64,000 bases of DNA from Oceanospirillum sp964342385 (GCA_964342385.1 CAYFGP010000001.1:62001-126000); one strand, 5' to 3'; positions 36,152 through 45,435 are shown, numbered from the stretch's first letter. The notes: generated from the sequence alone by a model not told the origin. Translations and numbers: made by a program.

Positions 36152-37339
36152 GTGAAATTACGTAACATTTTGTTTCTAACAATCGCCTCTGCACTAGCAA
36201 TGTCTGTTGCTCCTGCATTAATTTTTATTGGAGGCATTATTGGCACAGAACTGGCTCCCAGAGCAGACATATCGACACTTCCTGTCGCATTCATGATCAT
36301 AGGCACGGCATTAAGCACCGTACCTGCAGCCATGATCATGCAAAAATTTGGTCGTAAGGTCGGTTTTTTATTAGGAGCTTGGGGCGGTGTCAGTGCCAAC
36401 CTGATTGCCGCACTCGCACTGTCTATTCAATCATTTTATTTATTTGTTTTTGCCTCAGCCATGGTCGGTTTCCATCTCGCGTTTGTACAACAGTATCGTT
36501 TCGCCGCCGCAGAAAGCGTTGAACCTGAATATGCAGGCAAAGCGATCTCATTTGTATTATTAGGCGGAGTCGCAGCTGCTTTTATTGGCCCTGAACTCGC
36601 ACAACAAGGCGCGGATTGGTTCGAACAACGTTTTATGGGTTCCTTTATTGCTTTATCTGTAGTCGTACTGTTAGCGCTAGCGGCACTACTAGGAATCACA
36701 ACAAATCAAACCCAACACGATGAGGAACAACTGCCTGCTCAGACATCAATAACCGAGCTATTCACTCGCAGAGGTTTTCTGGTCGCAGTTGTTGGTGGAA
36801 TAGTGGCCTATGGTGTCATGAGTTTTATTATGACCGCCACCCCAATCAGCATGCATGTAATGGAAGGTCATGCACTGCAAGATACCGCCAGAGTTATCCA
36901 GAGCCATGTCGTCGCGATGTATTTGCCTTCATTAGTTACAGGCATGATCATCGTTTCATTGGGCGTATCCCGGGTGATGCTATTAGGCACCCTGCTGTTA
37001 TTAGGTTGTAGTGTCATTGCCTTAAATGGTCAGGCTTTGATGCATTACTGGTGGGCGTTAGTTTTACTGGGTGTCGGTTGGAACTTCCTGTTTGTCGGCT
37101 CAACAACATTACTGACACAGCATTACCATAATCACGAACGTTTTCGCGCTCAGGCTATTAATGATTTTGCCATCTTCAGCTTACAGGCTATGGCGTCGTT
37201 ATCTGCCGGACCAGTAATCCACGGTTTAGATTGGCAATGGGTCAATCTGTTGCCTATACCTTTATTATTCATAATGTTTTTAGCACTACTATGGTTAAAA
37301 GGCGACAAAACACCAGATAACAAAACAGAGCCTGTTTGA
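36152..37339 (+). CDS. Major facilitator superfamily transporter
   Basis: About 395 residues with roughly 12 hydrophobic segments and an MFS loop motif (MQKFGRKVGFLLGAWGG, about residues 55-71 from this start) after the second segment. The chosen GTG at 36152 has AGGAAG 5-7 bases upstream and begins the hydrophobic domain; the frame is open from 36056 but the extra 32 residues are hydrophilic and unlike the family. Substrate unknown. Divergent from the nsrR-like regulator, which may control it. Confidence 0.75.
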   Translation: MKLRNILFLTIASALAMSVAPALIFIGGIIGTELAPRADISTLPVAFMIIGTALSTVPAAMIMQKFGRKVGFLLGAWGGVSANLIAALALSIQSFYLFVFASAMVGFHLAFVQQYRFAAAESVEPEYAGKAISFVLLGGVAAAFIGPELAQQGADWFEQRFMGSFIALSVVVLLALAALLGITTNQTQHDEEQLPAQTSITELFTRRGFLVAVVGGIVAYGVMSFIMTATPISMHVMEGHALQDTARVIQSHVVAMYLPSLVTGMIIVSLGVSRVMLLGTLLLLGCSVIALNGQALMHYWWALVLLGVGWNFLFVGSTTLLTQHYHNHERFRAQAINDFAIFSLQAMASLSAGPVIHGLDWQWVNLLPIPLLFIMFLALLWLKGDKTPDNKTEPV

Positions 37340-37425
37340 TCTGGTGTACACTTAAGAAAAAACACCTGAGCCAGAAAGTTTACTCTGCTAGGTTTTCCAG
37401 AAAAGACTTCAGAGAATACAGACTC

Positions 37426-37501
37426 AAATAAAAATATTTTGATACTGATCAACTAGAGTATTAAAGAGTCTTTTTAGAGAGCTTTTTTGTTTGTGTACTG
37501 C
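37426..37501 (+). repeat. Possible decayed copy D of the dispersed element
   Basis: The left part AAAATATTTTGAT matches the element's AAAGTATTTCGAT at 11 of 13 positions, CTAGAGTATTAAA matches copy C's CTAGAGAATAAAA at 11 of 13, and the right end TTTTTTGTTTGTGTACTGC resembles CTTTTGTGTGAGTGC. By eye only; the region is AT-rich, so chance similarity remains possible. Confidence 0.35.
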
Positions 37502-37623
37502 GTAATAATCGAAGCTTTCGGTTCTCTGAGGTGCAGATAAATGGTATGTTTAGCCTCAGGAATTAATAGGGGTGGTGCATGATAAGTAAGTGCATGCGCC
37601 CGGCGTATTTACAGGAGAGACTG

Positions 37624-38556
37624 ATGTCAGGTCAAAAGTTCCGACTGGTTACCCGCAGTGATTTTGACGGTCTGGTTTGTGCGGTGCTACTGAAGCACCT
37701 GGATATGATTGATGACATTCTGTTTGTGCATCCAAAAGACATGCAGGATGGTAAGATTGAAATTGCAGGTACGGATATCACCACCAACCTGCCATACGTA
37801 AAAGGCTGTCACCTGGCGTTTGACCACCACCTGAGTGAGACGCTGCGTAACGACGGCGATATCGATAACCATATTATTGATCCAGAAGCGCCATCTGCTG
37901 CCCGTGTTGTTTATGACTACTACGGTGGTGCAGATAAGTTCCCAGCATCCTGGGATGATATGATGGAAGCGGTTGATAAGGGCGACTCTGCCCAGTTTAA
38001 CCGTGAAGAGATCCTGAAGCCGGATGGCTGGGTTCTGATGAACTTCCTGATGGACGCTCGTACCGGTCTGGGTCGTTTCCGTGACTTCCGCATTTCTAAC
38101 TACCAGCTGATGATGCAGCTGATTGATTACTGTGCGAACCACGATATCGACGATATCCTGCAACTGGAAGACGTAAAAGAGCGTGTTGACCTGTACTTCG
38201 AACAAGAAGCCAAAGCGGTTGAACAGATTAAGCGCTGCAGCACGGTATATGCCAATCTGATCGTACTGGATCTGCGTGAAGAAGAGACGATCTGGGCGAC
38301 AAACCGCTTTATGATCTACGCGATGTTCCCAGAGTGTAATATCTCGATCCACCAGATGTGGGGCCTGAAAAAACAGAACACTGTTTTTGCAGTTGGTAAA
38401 TCCATTCTAAACCGTTCATCCAACACCAATGTCGGTGAGCTATGTCTGCAGTATGGCGGTGGCGGTCACCTGAATGCAGGTACTTGTCAAATCGACAACG
38501 ACAAAGTGGATGAGTCTCTGCAAGCTGTTATTGCTAAGATCAACGCAGACGGCTAG
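37624..38556 (+). CDS. DHH-family phosphoesterase-like protein
   Basis: 310 residues. N-terminal DHH domain with SDFDGLVCAVLL (metal-binding Asp pair) and FDHHLSE; C-terminal DHHA1-type motif YGGGGHLNAGTCQ. These residues mark the DHH/DHHA1 superfamily (RecJ, NrnA, exopolyphosphatase relatives), but this lineage is usually annotated only as exopolyphosphatase-related and its substrate is not established. ATG 37624 has CAGGAGAG just upstream; the frame is open from 37579. Monocistronic: a terminator follows at 38624. Confidence 0.8.
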   Translation: MSGQKFRLVTRSDFDGLVCAVLLKHLDMIDDILFVHPKDMQDGKIEIAGTDITTNLPYVKGCHLAFDHHLSETLRNDGDIDNHIIDPEAPSAARVVYDYYGGADKFPASWDDMMEAVDKGDSAQFNREEILKPDGWVLMNFLMDARTGLGRFRDFRISNYQLMMQLIDYCANHDIDDILQLEDVKERVDLYFEQEAKAVEQIKRCSTVYANLIVLDLREEETIWATNRFMIYAMFPECNISIHQMWGLKKQNTVFAVGKSILNRSSNTNVGELCLQYGGGGHLNAGTCQIDNDKVDESLQAVIAKINADG

Positions 38557-38623
38557 CACTGTCTGACGGGTTATGGCTTGTTAGCTCAAACATAACCAAG
38601 ATCGGATGCGAGATGCATTATTA

Positions 38624-38656
38624 AAAGCCCTGGCTGATGCCGGGGCTTTGTCTTTC
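38624..38656 (+). terminator. Rho-independent terminator after the DHH gene
   Basis: AAAGCCCTGGC - TGAT - GCCGGGGCTTT forms an 11-bp stem with one G-U pair, followed by GTCTTT. Moderate T content. Confidence 0.75.
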
Positions 38657-38735
38657 TGGATACCTATTCGCAAGACATTAAAAGCCTACCTTTTCCAGTT
38701 AGATTATTTAGAAATGAGATATAAAGGAGTGAGCT

Positions 38736-39044
38736 GTGAGCAATACAGCCGATAACAGCCACAAACCAAGAATTGCGATCCATTACTGCACCCAATGCAA
38801 CTGGATGCTAAGAGCCGCCTGGATCGCTCAGGAAATCCTGCACACCTTTAGTGATGATGTACGGGAAGTGGCACTGATTCCAGCTACCGGTGGCTTATAC
38901 GAGATCTATCTGAATGAAGAGAAGATCTGGTGTCGTAAAGCCGATGGCGGTTTTCCAGAAGCGAAAGAGATTAAACAGCGTATTCGTGATCAGATTGCCC
39001 CTGAGCGCTCACTGGGCCATTCCGATTCACCGGTTCGGCGTTAA
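38736..39044 (+). CDS. SelT/SelW/SelH (Rdx) family selenoprotein-like protein, cysteine form
   Basis: 102 residues with the thioredoxin-like redox motif C18-T-Q-C21 right after the first beta strand (IAIHYCTQCNW) and the family's TGGLYEIYLNEEKIWCRKADGGFP block. In eukaryotic SelW the second cysteine position is selenocysteine; here it is Cys. Function of bacterial members is not known; a thiol-redox role is inferred from the motif. The shorter frame from 38914 is a shadow. Confidence 0.8.
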   Translation: MSNTADNSHKPRIAIHYCTQCNWMLRAAWIAQEILHTFSDDVREVALIPATGGLYEIYLNEEKIWCRKADGGFPEAKEIKQRIRDQIAPERSLGHSDSPVRR

Positions 39045-39131
39045 GGCCACTTACAAAATCAAGCAGAGCCAAACCGGTTATAGGCTTTTGATAAGGCTGA
39101 TAGCATTAATGCGAATAGATACGTATCAAGA

Positions 39132-39626
39132 TCAAGTACGCTTGAGGTGTTCGATCTGGTTTAAACCTTCGCCGGACAAGGAATAGGCCTGACCAAAGCC
39201 GCGCACATAGGTGGCGCGTTCGGGAACCAGACGTAGGAGATGGAAATCATCCAGGCTTTTTAGCAGCTCAATAATTTCACCGAAGCGTTCCTGCATCTGC
39301 TCCAAACGTAGTTCAAACTCTTTGTTATCCCGCTCGATTAGTTGGGATTGACCGACGCAGACAAAGCGGCGGCGGGCAAACATTTGTCGTGTGTCTTGCT
39401 CATCGGCGATCAGCATCCAGGAGGCTTTGCTGTTATCCAGCATATGGCGGGTATGAGCGGCCAGTTCGCTGACAAAGATGTAGTGGTTGCCTTCGGCATC
39501 TTCGATAAAGGGCGCATAGCTGGATTCAGGCCACAGGTCTTCATTCAGCGTTGCCAAAATCAGGCTTTGGCATTGGCTACGAAACTCGTGTTGTTCCGCC
39601 TGAACTTCGCTAAGACTCAGTGACAT
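39132..39626 (-). CDS. Pyridoxamine-5'-phosphate-oxidase-like protein, HugZ/HutZ-related
   Basis: 164 residues with a split-barrel flavin/heme-binding fold pattern: SLILATLNEDLWPESSYAPFI, YIFVSELAAHTRHMLDNSKASWMLI and the C-terminal VRGFGQAYSL, a motif seen in HugZ/HutZ heme-degrading or heme-storage proteins. No heme uptake gene is adjacent, so a heme role is only a family suggestion. Convergent with the SelW-like gene. Confidence 0.7.
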   Translation of the reverse strand: MSLSLSEVQAEQHEFRSQCQSLILATLNEDLWPESSYAPFIEDAEGNHYIFVSELAAHTRHMLDNSKASWMLIADEQDTRQMFARRRFVCVGQSQLIERDNKEFELRLEQMQERFGEIIELLKSLDDFHLLRLVPERATYVRGFGQAYSLSGEGLNQIEHLKRT

Positions 39627-39786
39627 TCTTTATCCTCGGCAATTTATCTTCACTCGATTGAACGAATAAGCATACGCCGAAAATGGATTTTGATACAGCA
39701 GGGATCACGCTTCATCTGCTGGGCTTATTTGTACAAGGTGATGCTCATTCGAGCATTGGCCTGTTTGTTAATTTTCTGGAGTTGTT

Positions 39787-40686
39787 ATGACTGATATTCA
39801 AGCGCCTCATAATGAGCGTGCGGCAGTCACTTACGCGTTATTTGCGGTAGTCATGTGGTCCACTGTCGCTACCGCTTTTAAAATTGCGCTGGAGTATCTA
39901 CCTCCGGCGCAATTGTTGTTATGGGCTTCTCTGTTTTCGTTATTGGTATTGGCTGCCGTTGTCACGATGCAGAAAAAGTGGTCTCTGTTAAGCCAGTTAT
40001 CAGCACGACAGTGGCGGGCTTCTCTGTTCTATGGTGCGCTCAATCCTGGACTGTATTATCTACTGTTGTTTGAAGCCTATGATCTGTTACCCGCTCAGGA
40101 AGCACAGGCGTTGAACTACACCTGGGCACTGACCTTAGCTTTTTTGTCGGTGCCTTTTTTGGGACAGAAGCTGCGTCGACAGGATATCTGGGCTGGTTTG
40201 ATCTGTTACGGTGGTGTGCTGGTGATTGCCACTCGGGGTGAGGTGCTTTCGCTGCAGTTTGGCAACCTATTTGGTGTCACGCTGGCGCTACTGAGTACAT
40301 TGGTTTGGGCCAGTTACTGGATCTTAAATACCCGGGATCAACGCGAACCTGTTGTGGGCCTAATGCTAAACTTTGCCTTTGCTATCCCCCTGCTGATAGC
40401 AGTCAATCTATGGCAAGGCGGTCTTCATATCCCGCAATGGCAGGGGCTCGCCAGTTCGGTCTATATCGGGGCTTTTGAGATGGGGCTGGCCTTTGTCTGT
40501 TGGCTACAGGGTATGCGGTTAACTAAACATACTGCCAGAATCAGTAATCTGATATTCCTATCGCCTTTTGTCTCTTTGGTGTTGATCTACACCATTCTGG
40601 ATGAACCGATCTTTGTGTCGACGCTATTGGGCTTAGCGATGATTTTAGGTGGTATTTTACTGCAGCAGAAAAAGTCTTCGGTCTAA
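39787..40686 (+). CDS. EamA-family (DMT superfamily) transporter
   Basis: 299 residues, about ten hydrophobic segments in two EamA repeats (residues about 14-145 and 160-290), with the typical start ALFAVVMWSTVATAFKIAL and QEAQALNYTWALTLAFLSV. Such proteins usually export metabolites or amino acids; substrate unknown. ATG preceded by GGAGTTGTT. Stands alone on its transcript as far as can be seen. Confidence 0.85.
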   Translation: MTDIQAPHNERAAVTYALFAVVMWSTVATAFKIALEYLPPAQLLLWASLFSLLVLAAVVTMQKKWSLLSQLSARQWRASLFYGALNPGLYYLLLFEAYDLLPAQEAQALNYTWALTLAFLSVPFLGQKLRRQDIWAGLICYGGVLVIATRGEVLSLQFGNLFGVTLALLSTLVWASYWILNTRDQREPVVGLMLNFAFAIPLLIAVNLWQGGLHIPQWQGLASSVYIGAFEMGLAFVCWLQGMRLTKHTARISNLIFLSPFVSLVLIYTILDEPIFVSTLLGLAMILGGILLQQKKSSV

Positions 40687-40790
40687 GCGAAGGTCTTTAA
40701 AAACCAGGTTTGGTGAGTTTTTCCCAAAGTAGTGGGCATCAAAACAAAGCAAGATAAAAACTTATTGGATTTACAGAACAAGGTAACTGT

Positions 40791-41018
40791 ATGAGTGAGT
40801 TAAAACCGGGGATCTATCAACACTATAAAGGTCCTGAATATCAGGTATTGGGTGTTGCAAAACACAGTGAAACTGAAGAAGAGCATGTAGTGTATCGTGC
40901 GCTTTATGGTGAGCAGGGTCTATGGCTTCGTCCTTTGTCTATGTTCGTTGAGCAGGTCGAACATGAGGGTGAATTGAAACCGCGTTTTGCCCTTAAGGAA
41001 GAGAAACCGGGTATCTGA
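40791..41018 (+). CDS. DUF1653 domain protein
   Basis: 75 residues spanning one DUF1653 domain: LKPGIYQHYKGPEYQVLGVAKH, EEHVVYRALYG and GLWLRPLSMFVEQV. No experimentally known function that I can state. AAGGTAACTGT precedes the ATG. A dispersed repeat (copy B) and a strong terminator follow. Confidence 0.85.
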   Translation: MSELKPGIYQHYKGPEYQVLGVAKHSETEEEHVVYRALYGEQGLWLRPLSMFVEQVEHEGELKPRFALKEEKPGI

Positions 41019-41079
41019 TCATTTTCTCTCTTATCCGCGTATAAACCTTTTGCCGAGATTGTTGTTTATACCTATCTAA

Positions 41080-41159
41080 ACAAAAGCATTTCGATATTTT
41101 CCAGCCAACAGCTAGAAAATATGCCAACTTCTGGCGGATAAACTTTTGCTTAGGTGCTT
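41080..41159 (+). repeat. Dispersed inverted-repeat element, copy B
   Basis: 80 bases beginning ACAAAAGCATTTCGATATTT and ending AAACTTTTGCTTAGGTGCTT. Shares both ends with copies A and C; the middle differs. The flanking bases CTAA and TTAG extend the terminal stem, with a pair differing from copy A (A-T instead of C-G), which keeps the stem. Confidence 0.72.
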
Positions 41160-41173
41160 CGGTAGCTTATTTT

Positions 41174-41204
41174 GGCCCGGCTCACTTTGTGAGCCGGGCC
41201 TTTT
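41174..41204 (+). terminator. Rho-independent terminator
   Basis: GGCCCGGCTCAC - TTT - GTGAGCCGGGCC is a perfect 12-bp stem followed by TTTTATTA. It ends the DUF1653 transcript, so copy B of the dispersed repeat is transcribed in its 3' UTR. Confidence 0.92.
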
Positions 41205-41367
41205 ATTATGCAAACAAGCAGTAGAGGTAGAGGAGTAAGGGCTATCAGTATGGTAAGAGCGATAGGGTTAACCTGCTCTTTACTTTCCTGGTGCTAGCCT
41301 AACCCTATTTGATAGTTAGCCTTGGTATGAGAGTGGTATGCGAGGGCAGCCAGATTAGCAGCAAGGC

Positions 41368-42021
41368 TTAGCTTTTGCTTAGCAAAGGCTGTAGCACGGG
41401 CCAGATATTATTCAACAACTGTTGCTGAGCGTCGGCTTTCGGATGAATACCGTCAGACTGCATCTTGTCAGGATCTGTACCTATGCCTTCCAGAATAAAA
41501 GGCATCACTGGAATCTGATATTGATCGGCCAGCGTAGGATAAATATTGGCAAATGCCTGGGTATAACGGCGACCGTAGTTGGGTGGCAGTTGAATACCCA
41601 GCAGCACGGGTTGAGCCTGTTGTTGCTGACTCAGCTGAATCATCTTCGACAGATTGTTTTGCAACAGTTTGAGCGGTAAGCCTCTGAGGCCGTCATTGCC
41701 TCCCAGTTCAATTAATACCAGCTCCGGCTGATGTTGATTGAGTAGTGCGGGCAGACGAGTTAAGCCACCCTGACTGGTTTCACCGCTGATACTGGCGTTG
41801 ATCACCTGATAATCGTAGCCCCCTTGCCTAAGCTTATCTTGTAGCAAGGTGACCCAGCCTTGTTCTGGCTTCATACCATAACCGGCGCTGATGCTATCCC
41901 CTAAAACCAGTAATCGGGCCGTTTGCGCTGCCTGCACCGATTGAGCCGATAGGGCAAATAAGGTGACTAGCAGTGCTAACACCAGCCACTGTACCGAGAT
42001 GAAAGGACGTTGATTAACCAT
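41368..42021 (-). CDS. tesA: Arylesterase / acyl-CoA thioesterase I / lysophospholipase TesA
   Basis: Periplasmic SGNH hydrolase. Signal peptide (about residues 1-32), nucleophile Ser43 in VLGDSISAGYG, the Gly block INASISGETSQGG, the Asn of ELGGNDGLRG and the Asp/His pair SDGIHPKADAQQ complete the catalytic set. 217 residues. Its ATG overlaps the ybbA ATG on the other strand (CATG), and its Shine-Dalgarno AGGAGA lies inside ybbA. Confidence 0.93.
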   Translation of the reverse strand: MVNQRPFISVQWLVLALLVTLFALSAQSVQAAQTARLLVLGDSISAGYGMKPEQGWVTLLQDKLRQGGYDYQVINASISGETSQGGLTRLPALLNQHQPELVLIELGGNDGLRGLPLKLLQNNLSKMIQLSQQQQAQPVLLGIQLPPNYGRRYTQAFANIYPTLADQYQIPVMPFILEGIGTDPDKMQSDGIHPKADAQQQLLNNIWPVLQPLLSKS

Positions 42022-42721
42022 GAGTTCTCCTGTTTCTGATCTTCAGCCACAATCTGTTATCCGCACAGAAAACCTGTGTCGCACGGTAATGGATGCGGAC
42101 AACCAGGCCCTTCATATCCTGAACGGCATCGATTTACAAATCAATGCAGCTGAGAGTGCGGCAATTCTGGGAAGTTCCGGTGCCGGTAAATCAACTCTGT
42201 TAGGTTTGCTGGCAGGTCTGGATCAATCCAGCTCTGGTGAGGTCTATCTGAATCAACAGCCGCTGAATAAACTCTCTGAGGAAGAACGAGCGGCTGTACG
42301 CCAGCAAGTCGGCTTTGTTTTCCAATCCTTTCAACTGCTTGAACACCTGACCGCCCTTGAAAATGTGATGCTGCCGCTGGAGCTGGCTGGAGAGAAGGAT
42401 TACGAAGCCAAAGCCAAGCAATGGTTAGATCGTGTGGGATTATCTCATCGCTTAAAGCACTACCCACGTCAATTGTCTGGCGGTGAGCAACAACGTGTGG
42501 CTATCGCCCGAGCCTTTGCCGGTGAACCTCTTGTGCTGTTTGCCGATGAGCCTACTGGGAATCTGGATAGTGTCACTGGGCACTCCATTATCGAGCTGCT
42601 GTTTAGCCTAAACAAAGATCAGGGCACGACTTTGGTTTTGGTGACTCACGATGAAGTACTGGCGCAACGCTGTCAGCGCCGCTTTTATCTGCAGCAGGGC
42701 AAACTGGAGGAAAGGTCGTGA
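42020..42721 (+). CDS. ybbA: ABC transporter ATP-binding protein YbbA
   Basis: 233 residues, LolD-like ATPase: Walker A LGSSGAGKSTLLGLLAGL, Q-loop VGFVFQSFQLLEHLTAL, signature LSGGEQQRVAIARAFAG, Walker B VLFADEPTGNLD. Pairs with the FtsX-type permease downstream (stop and start overlap by four bases, GTGA). Substrate unknown, but the conserved linkage to tesA suggests a role with lipids or released hydrophobic products. Shine-Dalgarno is weak. Confidence 0.92.
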   Translation: MSSPVSDLQPQSVIRTENLCRTVMDADNQALHILNGIDLQINAAESAAILGSSGAGKSTLLGLLAGLDQSSSGEVYLNQQPLNKLSEEERAAVRQQVGFVFQSFQLLEHLTALENVMLPLELAGEKDYEAKAKQWLDRVGLSHRLKHYPRQLSGGEQQRVAIARAFAGEPLVLFADEPTGNLDSVTGHSIIELLFSLNKDQGTTLVLVTHDEVLAQRCQRRFYLQQGKLEERS

Positions 42722-45414
42722 ACCAGAAAGTAACGGCGATTGAGACCGAGGGAACCTCGACTCAAGCCAGCAACACTAAGACTGGGCAAAAGGCTAAGCC
42801 TGAGCAAAGTAAGCCAAGCCATTGGCAGATGGCCTGGCGTTTACTGCTCAGAGAATGGCGTTCCGGTGATCTCAATCTACTGGCCTCGGCATTAATCCTG
42901 GCCGTCATGACGGTGGCTCTGACCGCTTTTATTGCGGATCGTCTGCAAGGTGGTATGGAACAGCAGGCGGCTCAGCTGATGGGCGGTGATCTGGTGCTCA
43001 GTAGCCCCAGAGCCGTACCAGAAGAATGGCTGCAGCAAGCAGAGCAGCAACAGCTGACCGTGGTGCGCACCATGGAGTTTGCCAGTATGGTGGCCTCCGA
43101 TGAAGGCTTTCAACTCTCAGCAGTGAAAGCAGTCCAGTCAGGCTATCCATTAAAAGGTGAGCTGGCACTGGCGGCTAGCACTAAAGACTTTACGCCAACC
43201 AGCAGTGCGGGACGCTTACCGGCCGGTGGTGAAGTGTGGATGGATAATCGTCTGTTAGCCGCATTAGGCGTGGCTGTGGGCGATGAAGTGGAGATCGGTC
43301 AGAAGCTATTTAATATCCGTGAGATGATCGTTAAAGAGCCGGATCGTGGCGGCGGTTTTTTAAGCTTTAACCCTCGTGCCCTGATTAACTTTGATGATGT
43401 CGCAGCCACTGGTGTGGTCCAGCCCGGTAGCCGAGTGAATTATCGGGTTTTGTTTGGCGGTGCCCCTGAACAGATTGATGCTTATAAGCAGTGGCTGAAA
43501 CCTCAACTGGAAGCCGCTCATCGTCTGTTGGATGTGCGTGAAGACCGTCCTTCTGTGGGCTCTGCACTGGATCGTGCTCAGCGTTATCTGCAGCTGACCA
43601 GTATTGGTGCAGTGATCTTATCCGGTGTCGCCGTTGCCATGGCCGCCGGCCGCTTTGCCCGTCGTCGTCAGGACACTGTTGCGGTAATGGCCAGCCTGGG
43701 GCATGCCCCTCGGATTATGAGTTCAATCTATCAGCGTATGTTGCTGGTGCTAGGCGTATTAGCAGCCTTAGTGGGCGCAGGGCTGGGCTATCTGATTCAG
43801 TCTGTAGCGGTCAGTCTAGTCGCAGAGCTGTTACCCGTCTATCTACCTGCGGCCAGTTGGCAGCCTTGGGTATTAGCCGTCGGTACCGGTGTACTGCTAT
43901 TAATGGGCTTTGCCAGTGCACCGCTGCTGCAGCTGAAAAATGTCTCGCCATTGAGAGTCTTCCGTCGAGATCTGGATATGGCGACGCCCTCTACTCTAAT
44001 GGTTTATGGCTTGGCTGTGCTGGCTTTGGTCGTGCTGGTGTATTGGTACAGTAGTGATTTAAAACTCACCTTCTGGCTAACACTGGGCTTAGCGCTAGTC
44101 TTGTCGCTAGCAGCGGTAATCACATTGGGTCTATTTCGGGTATTAAAAGTGGTTGGCCCCGGTTTATCCACACGCCCACGTCTGGCGATTCGTAGTTTAT
44201 ACAGCCATCGTCAAACTGCATTGCCACAGGTGCTGGCCTTTGGTCTGGTACTGATGGTGGTGGCTCTGGTAGCCCTGATTCGCAGTGATCTATTGGTTAG
44301 CTGGCAACAGCAGTTACCGAGCAATGCACCTAACTATTTTGCCATTAATATTCAGCCCTATGAGCAGGAAGAGTTTGCTCAAACTCTGGATGAAGCGGGT
44401 ATTCAACGTTCACCGCTATACCCTATGGTGCGTGCACGTTTAACCCTAATTAACCAGCAACCGGCCATTGAGATGGTGCCAGAGAAAGGCCGTGAATATA
44501 ACGCTCTGCATCGTGAACTGAATCTGACCTGGCGTAGTACATTACCAGATGACAACAAAGTCATTGATGGGCGCTGGTGGCCTGAAAATCTGCATTGGAC
44601 ACCGACGGAGGTTAATGGCTCAGCAGGCTCTGACAATACAAATAGTACAGAGAAAGTTATAGGTAAAAGTGCAGGCCAAGATACAACTATACCTCAGCAA
44701 AAACTGATGCCGCTGTCCCTTGAATCCGAGATGGTAGAACACCTGGGTTTAAAACTGGGGGACCAGTTGACCTTTACCTTAGCGGGACAAAAAATCGAGG
44801 GTTATATCGATAACGTTCGCACGGTGAATTGGGATAACTTCCAACCTAACTTCTATGTCATCGCACCACCGGGAGCGCTGGATAATCTGCCACAGACCTC
44901 GCTGGCCAGTTTCTATCTGCCTGCGGATCAACAGCAACTGGTGCCGAAACTGGTGGGAGTTTTCCCTGCGGTATCTCTGTTAGATATTGGTCAGATTCTG
45001 GCACAGGTACGTCAGATTCTGCAGCAAGTCACCTTGGCGATTGAGGTTATGCTGGGCTTTACCCTGCTGTGCGGCTTGGTATTGCTGCTTGCGGCGGTGA
45101 AAAATAGTCTGGATGACCGATTGCGTGAAGGCGCGCTGTATCGCACATTGGGTGCATCCGGGCGTTTAATTCGTCAGATTCAGTGCACAGAATTTATCCT
45201 GTTGGGTGTGCTGGCAGGGGTATTGGCGCTGATGGGGTCCGAGCTAACAGCGTTCTTGCTCTACAGCAACCTATTTGACTTGGACTATAGTCTAAGTTTT
45301 ACTCACTGGTTACTACTGCCGTTATCCGGTGGCGTCATTATTACCGCAGCGGGTATGTGGGGTACACGACAGGTGATCCTGCAACCACCGTTACAGGTAT
45401 TACGCTCCGGCTAG
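42718..45414 (+). CDS. ybbP: ABC transporter permease YbbP (FtsX family)
   Basis: 898-residue membrane protein with an N-terminal hydrophilic tail (about 40 residues), a first membrane segment, a large periplasmic MacB-like domain, FtsX-type membrane segments (about 290-500), a second periplasmic domain (about 510-740) and three C-terminal segments. Conserved blocks include LMGGDLVLSSPRAVP and DRLREGALYRTLGASGRLIRQIQ. Starts GTG overlapping ybbA. Longer than E. coli YbbP (804) mainly in a Thr/Asn/Ser-rich insert near residue 640. Confidence 0.9.
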   Translation: MNQKVTAIETEGTSTQASNTKTGQKAKPEQSKPSHWQMAWRLLLREWRSGDLNLLASALILAVMTVALTAFIADRLQGGMEQQAAQLMGGDLVLSSPRAVPEEWLQQAEQQQLTVVRTMEFASMVASDEGFQLSAVKAVQSGYPLKGELALAASTKDFTPTSSAGRLPAGGEVWMDNRLLAALGVAVGDEVEIGQKLFNIREMIVKEPDRGGGFLSFNPRALINFDDVAATGVVQPGSRVNYRVLFGGAPEQIDAYKQWLKPQLEAAHRLLDVREDRPSVGSALDRAQRYLQLTSIGAVILSGVAVAMAAGRFARRRQDTVAVMASLGHAPRIMSSIYQRMLLVLGVLAALVGAGLGYLIQSVAVSLVAELLPVYLPAASWQPWVLAVGTGVLLLMGFASAPLLQLKNVSPLRVFRRDLDMATPSTLMVYGLAVLALVVLVYWYSSDLKLTFWLTLGLALVLSLAAVITLGLFRVLKVVGPGLSTRPRLAIRSLYSHRQTALPQVLAFGLVLMVVALVALIRSDLLVSWQQQLPSNAPNYFAINIQPYEQEEFAQTLDEAGIQRSPLYPMVRARLTLINQQPAIEMVPEKGREYNALHRELNLTWRSTLPDDNKVIDGRWWPENLHWTPTEVNGSAGSDNTNSTEKVIGKSAGQDTTIPQQKLMPLSLESEMVEHLGLKLGDQLTFTLAGQKIEGYIDNVRTVNWDNFQPNFYVIAPPGALDNLPQTSLASFYLPADQQQLVPKLVGVFPAVSLLDIGQILAQVRQILQQVTLAIEVMLGFTLLCGLVLLLAAVKNSLDDRLREGALYRTLGASGRLIRQIQCTEFILLGVLAGVLALMGSELTAFLLYSNLFDLDYSLSFTHWLLLPLSGGVIITAAGMWGTRQVILQPPLQVLRSG

Positions 45415-45435
45415 GTTAATAGATTCCGGTCTAGG

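Larger units (their letters stand above)
41019..41367. other. 349-base intergenic region after DUF1653
   Basis: Contains dispersed element copy B (41080-41159), a strong plus-strand terminator (41174-41204) and an AT-mixed tail in which I see no gene. The genes on both sides are convergent. Confidence 0.7.

Noticed and set aside
37687..38352. 221-codon open frame on the minus strand across the DHH gene
   Set aside because: Antisense shadow; the plus-strand DHH frame has clear motifs.
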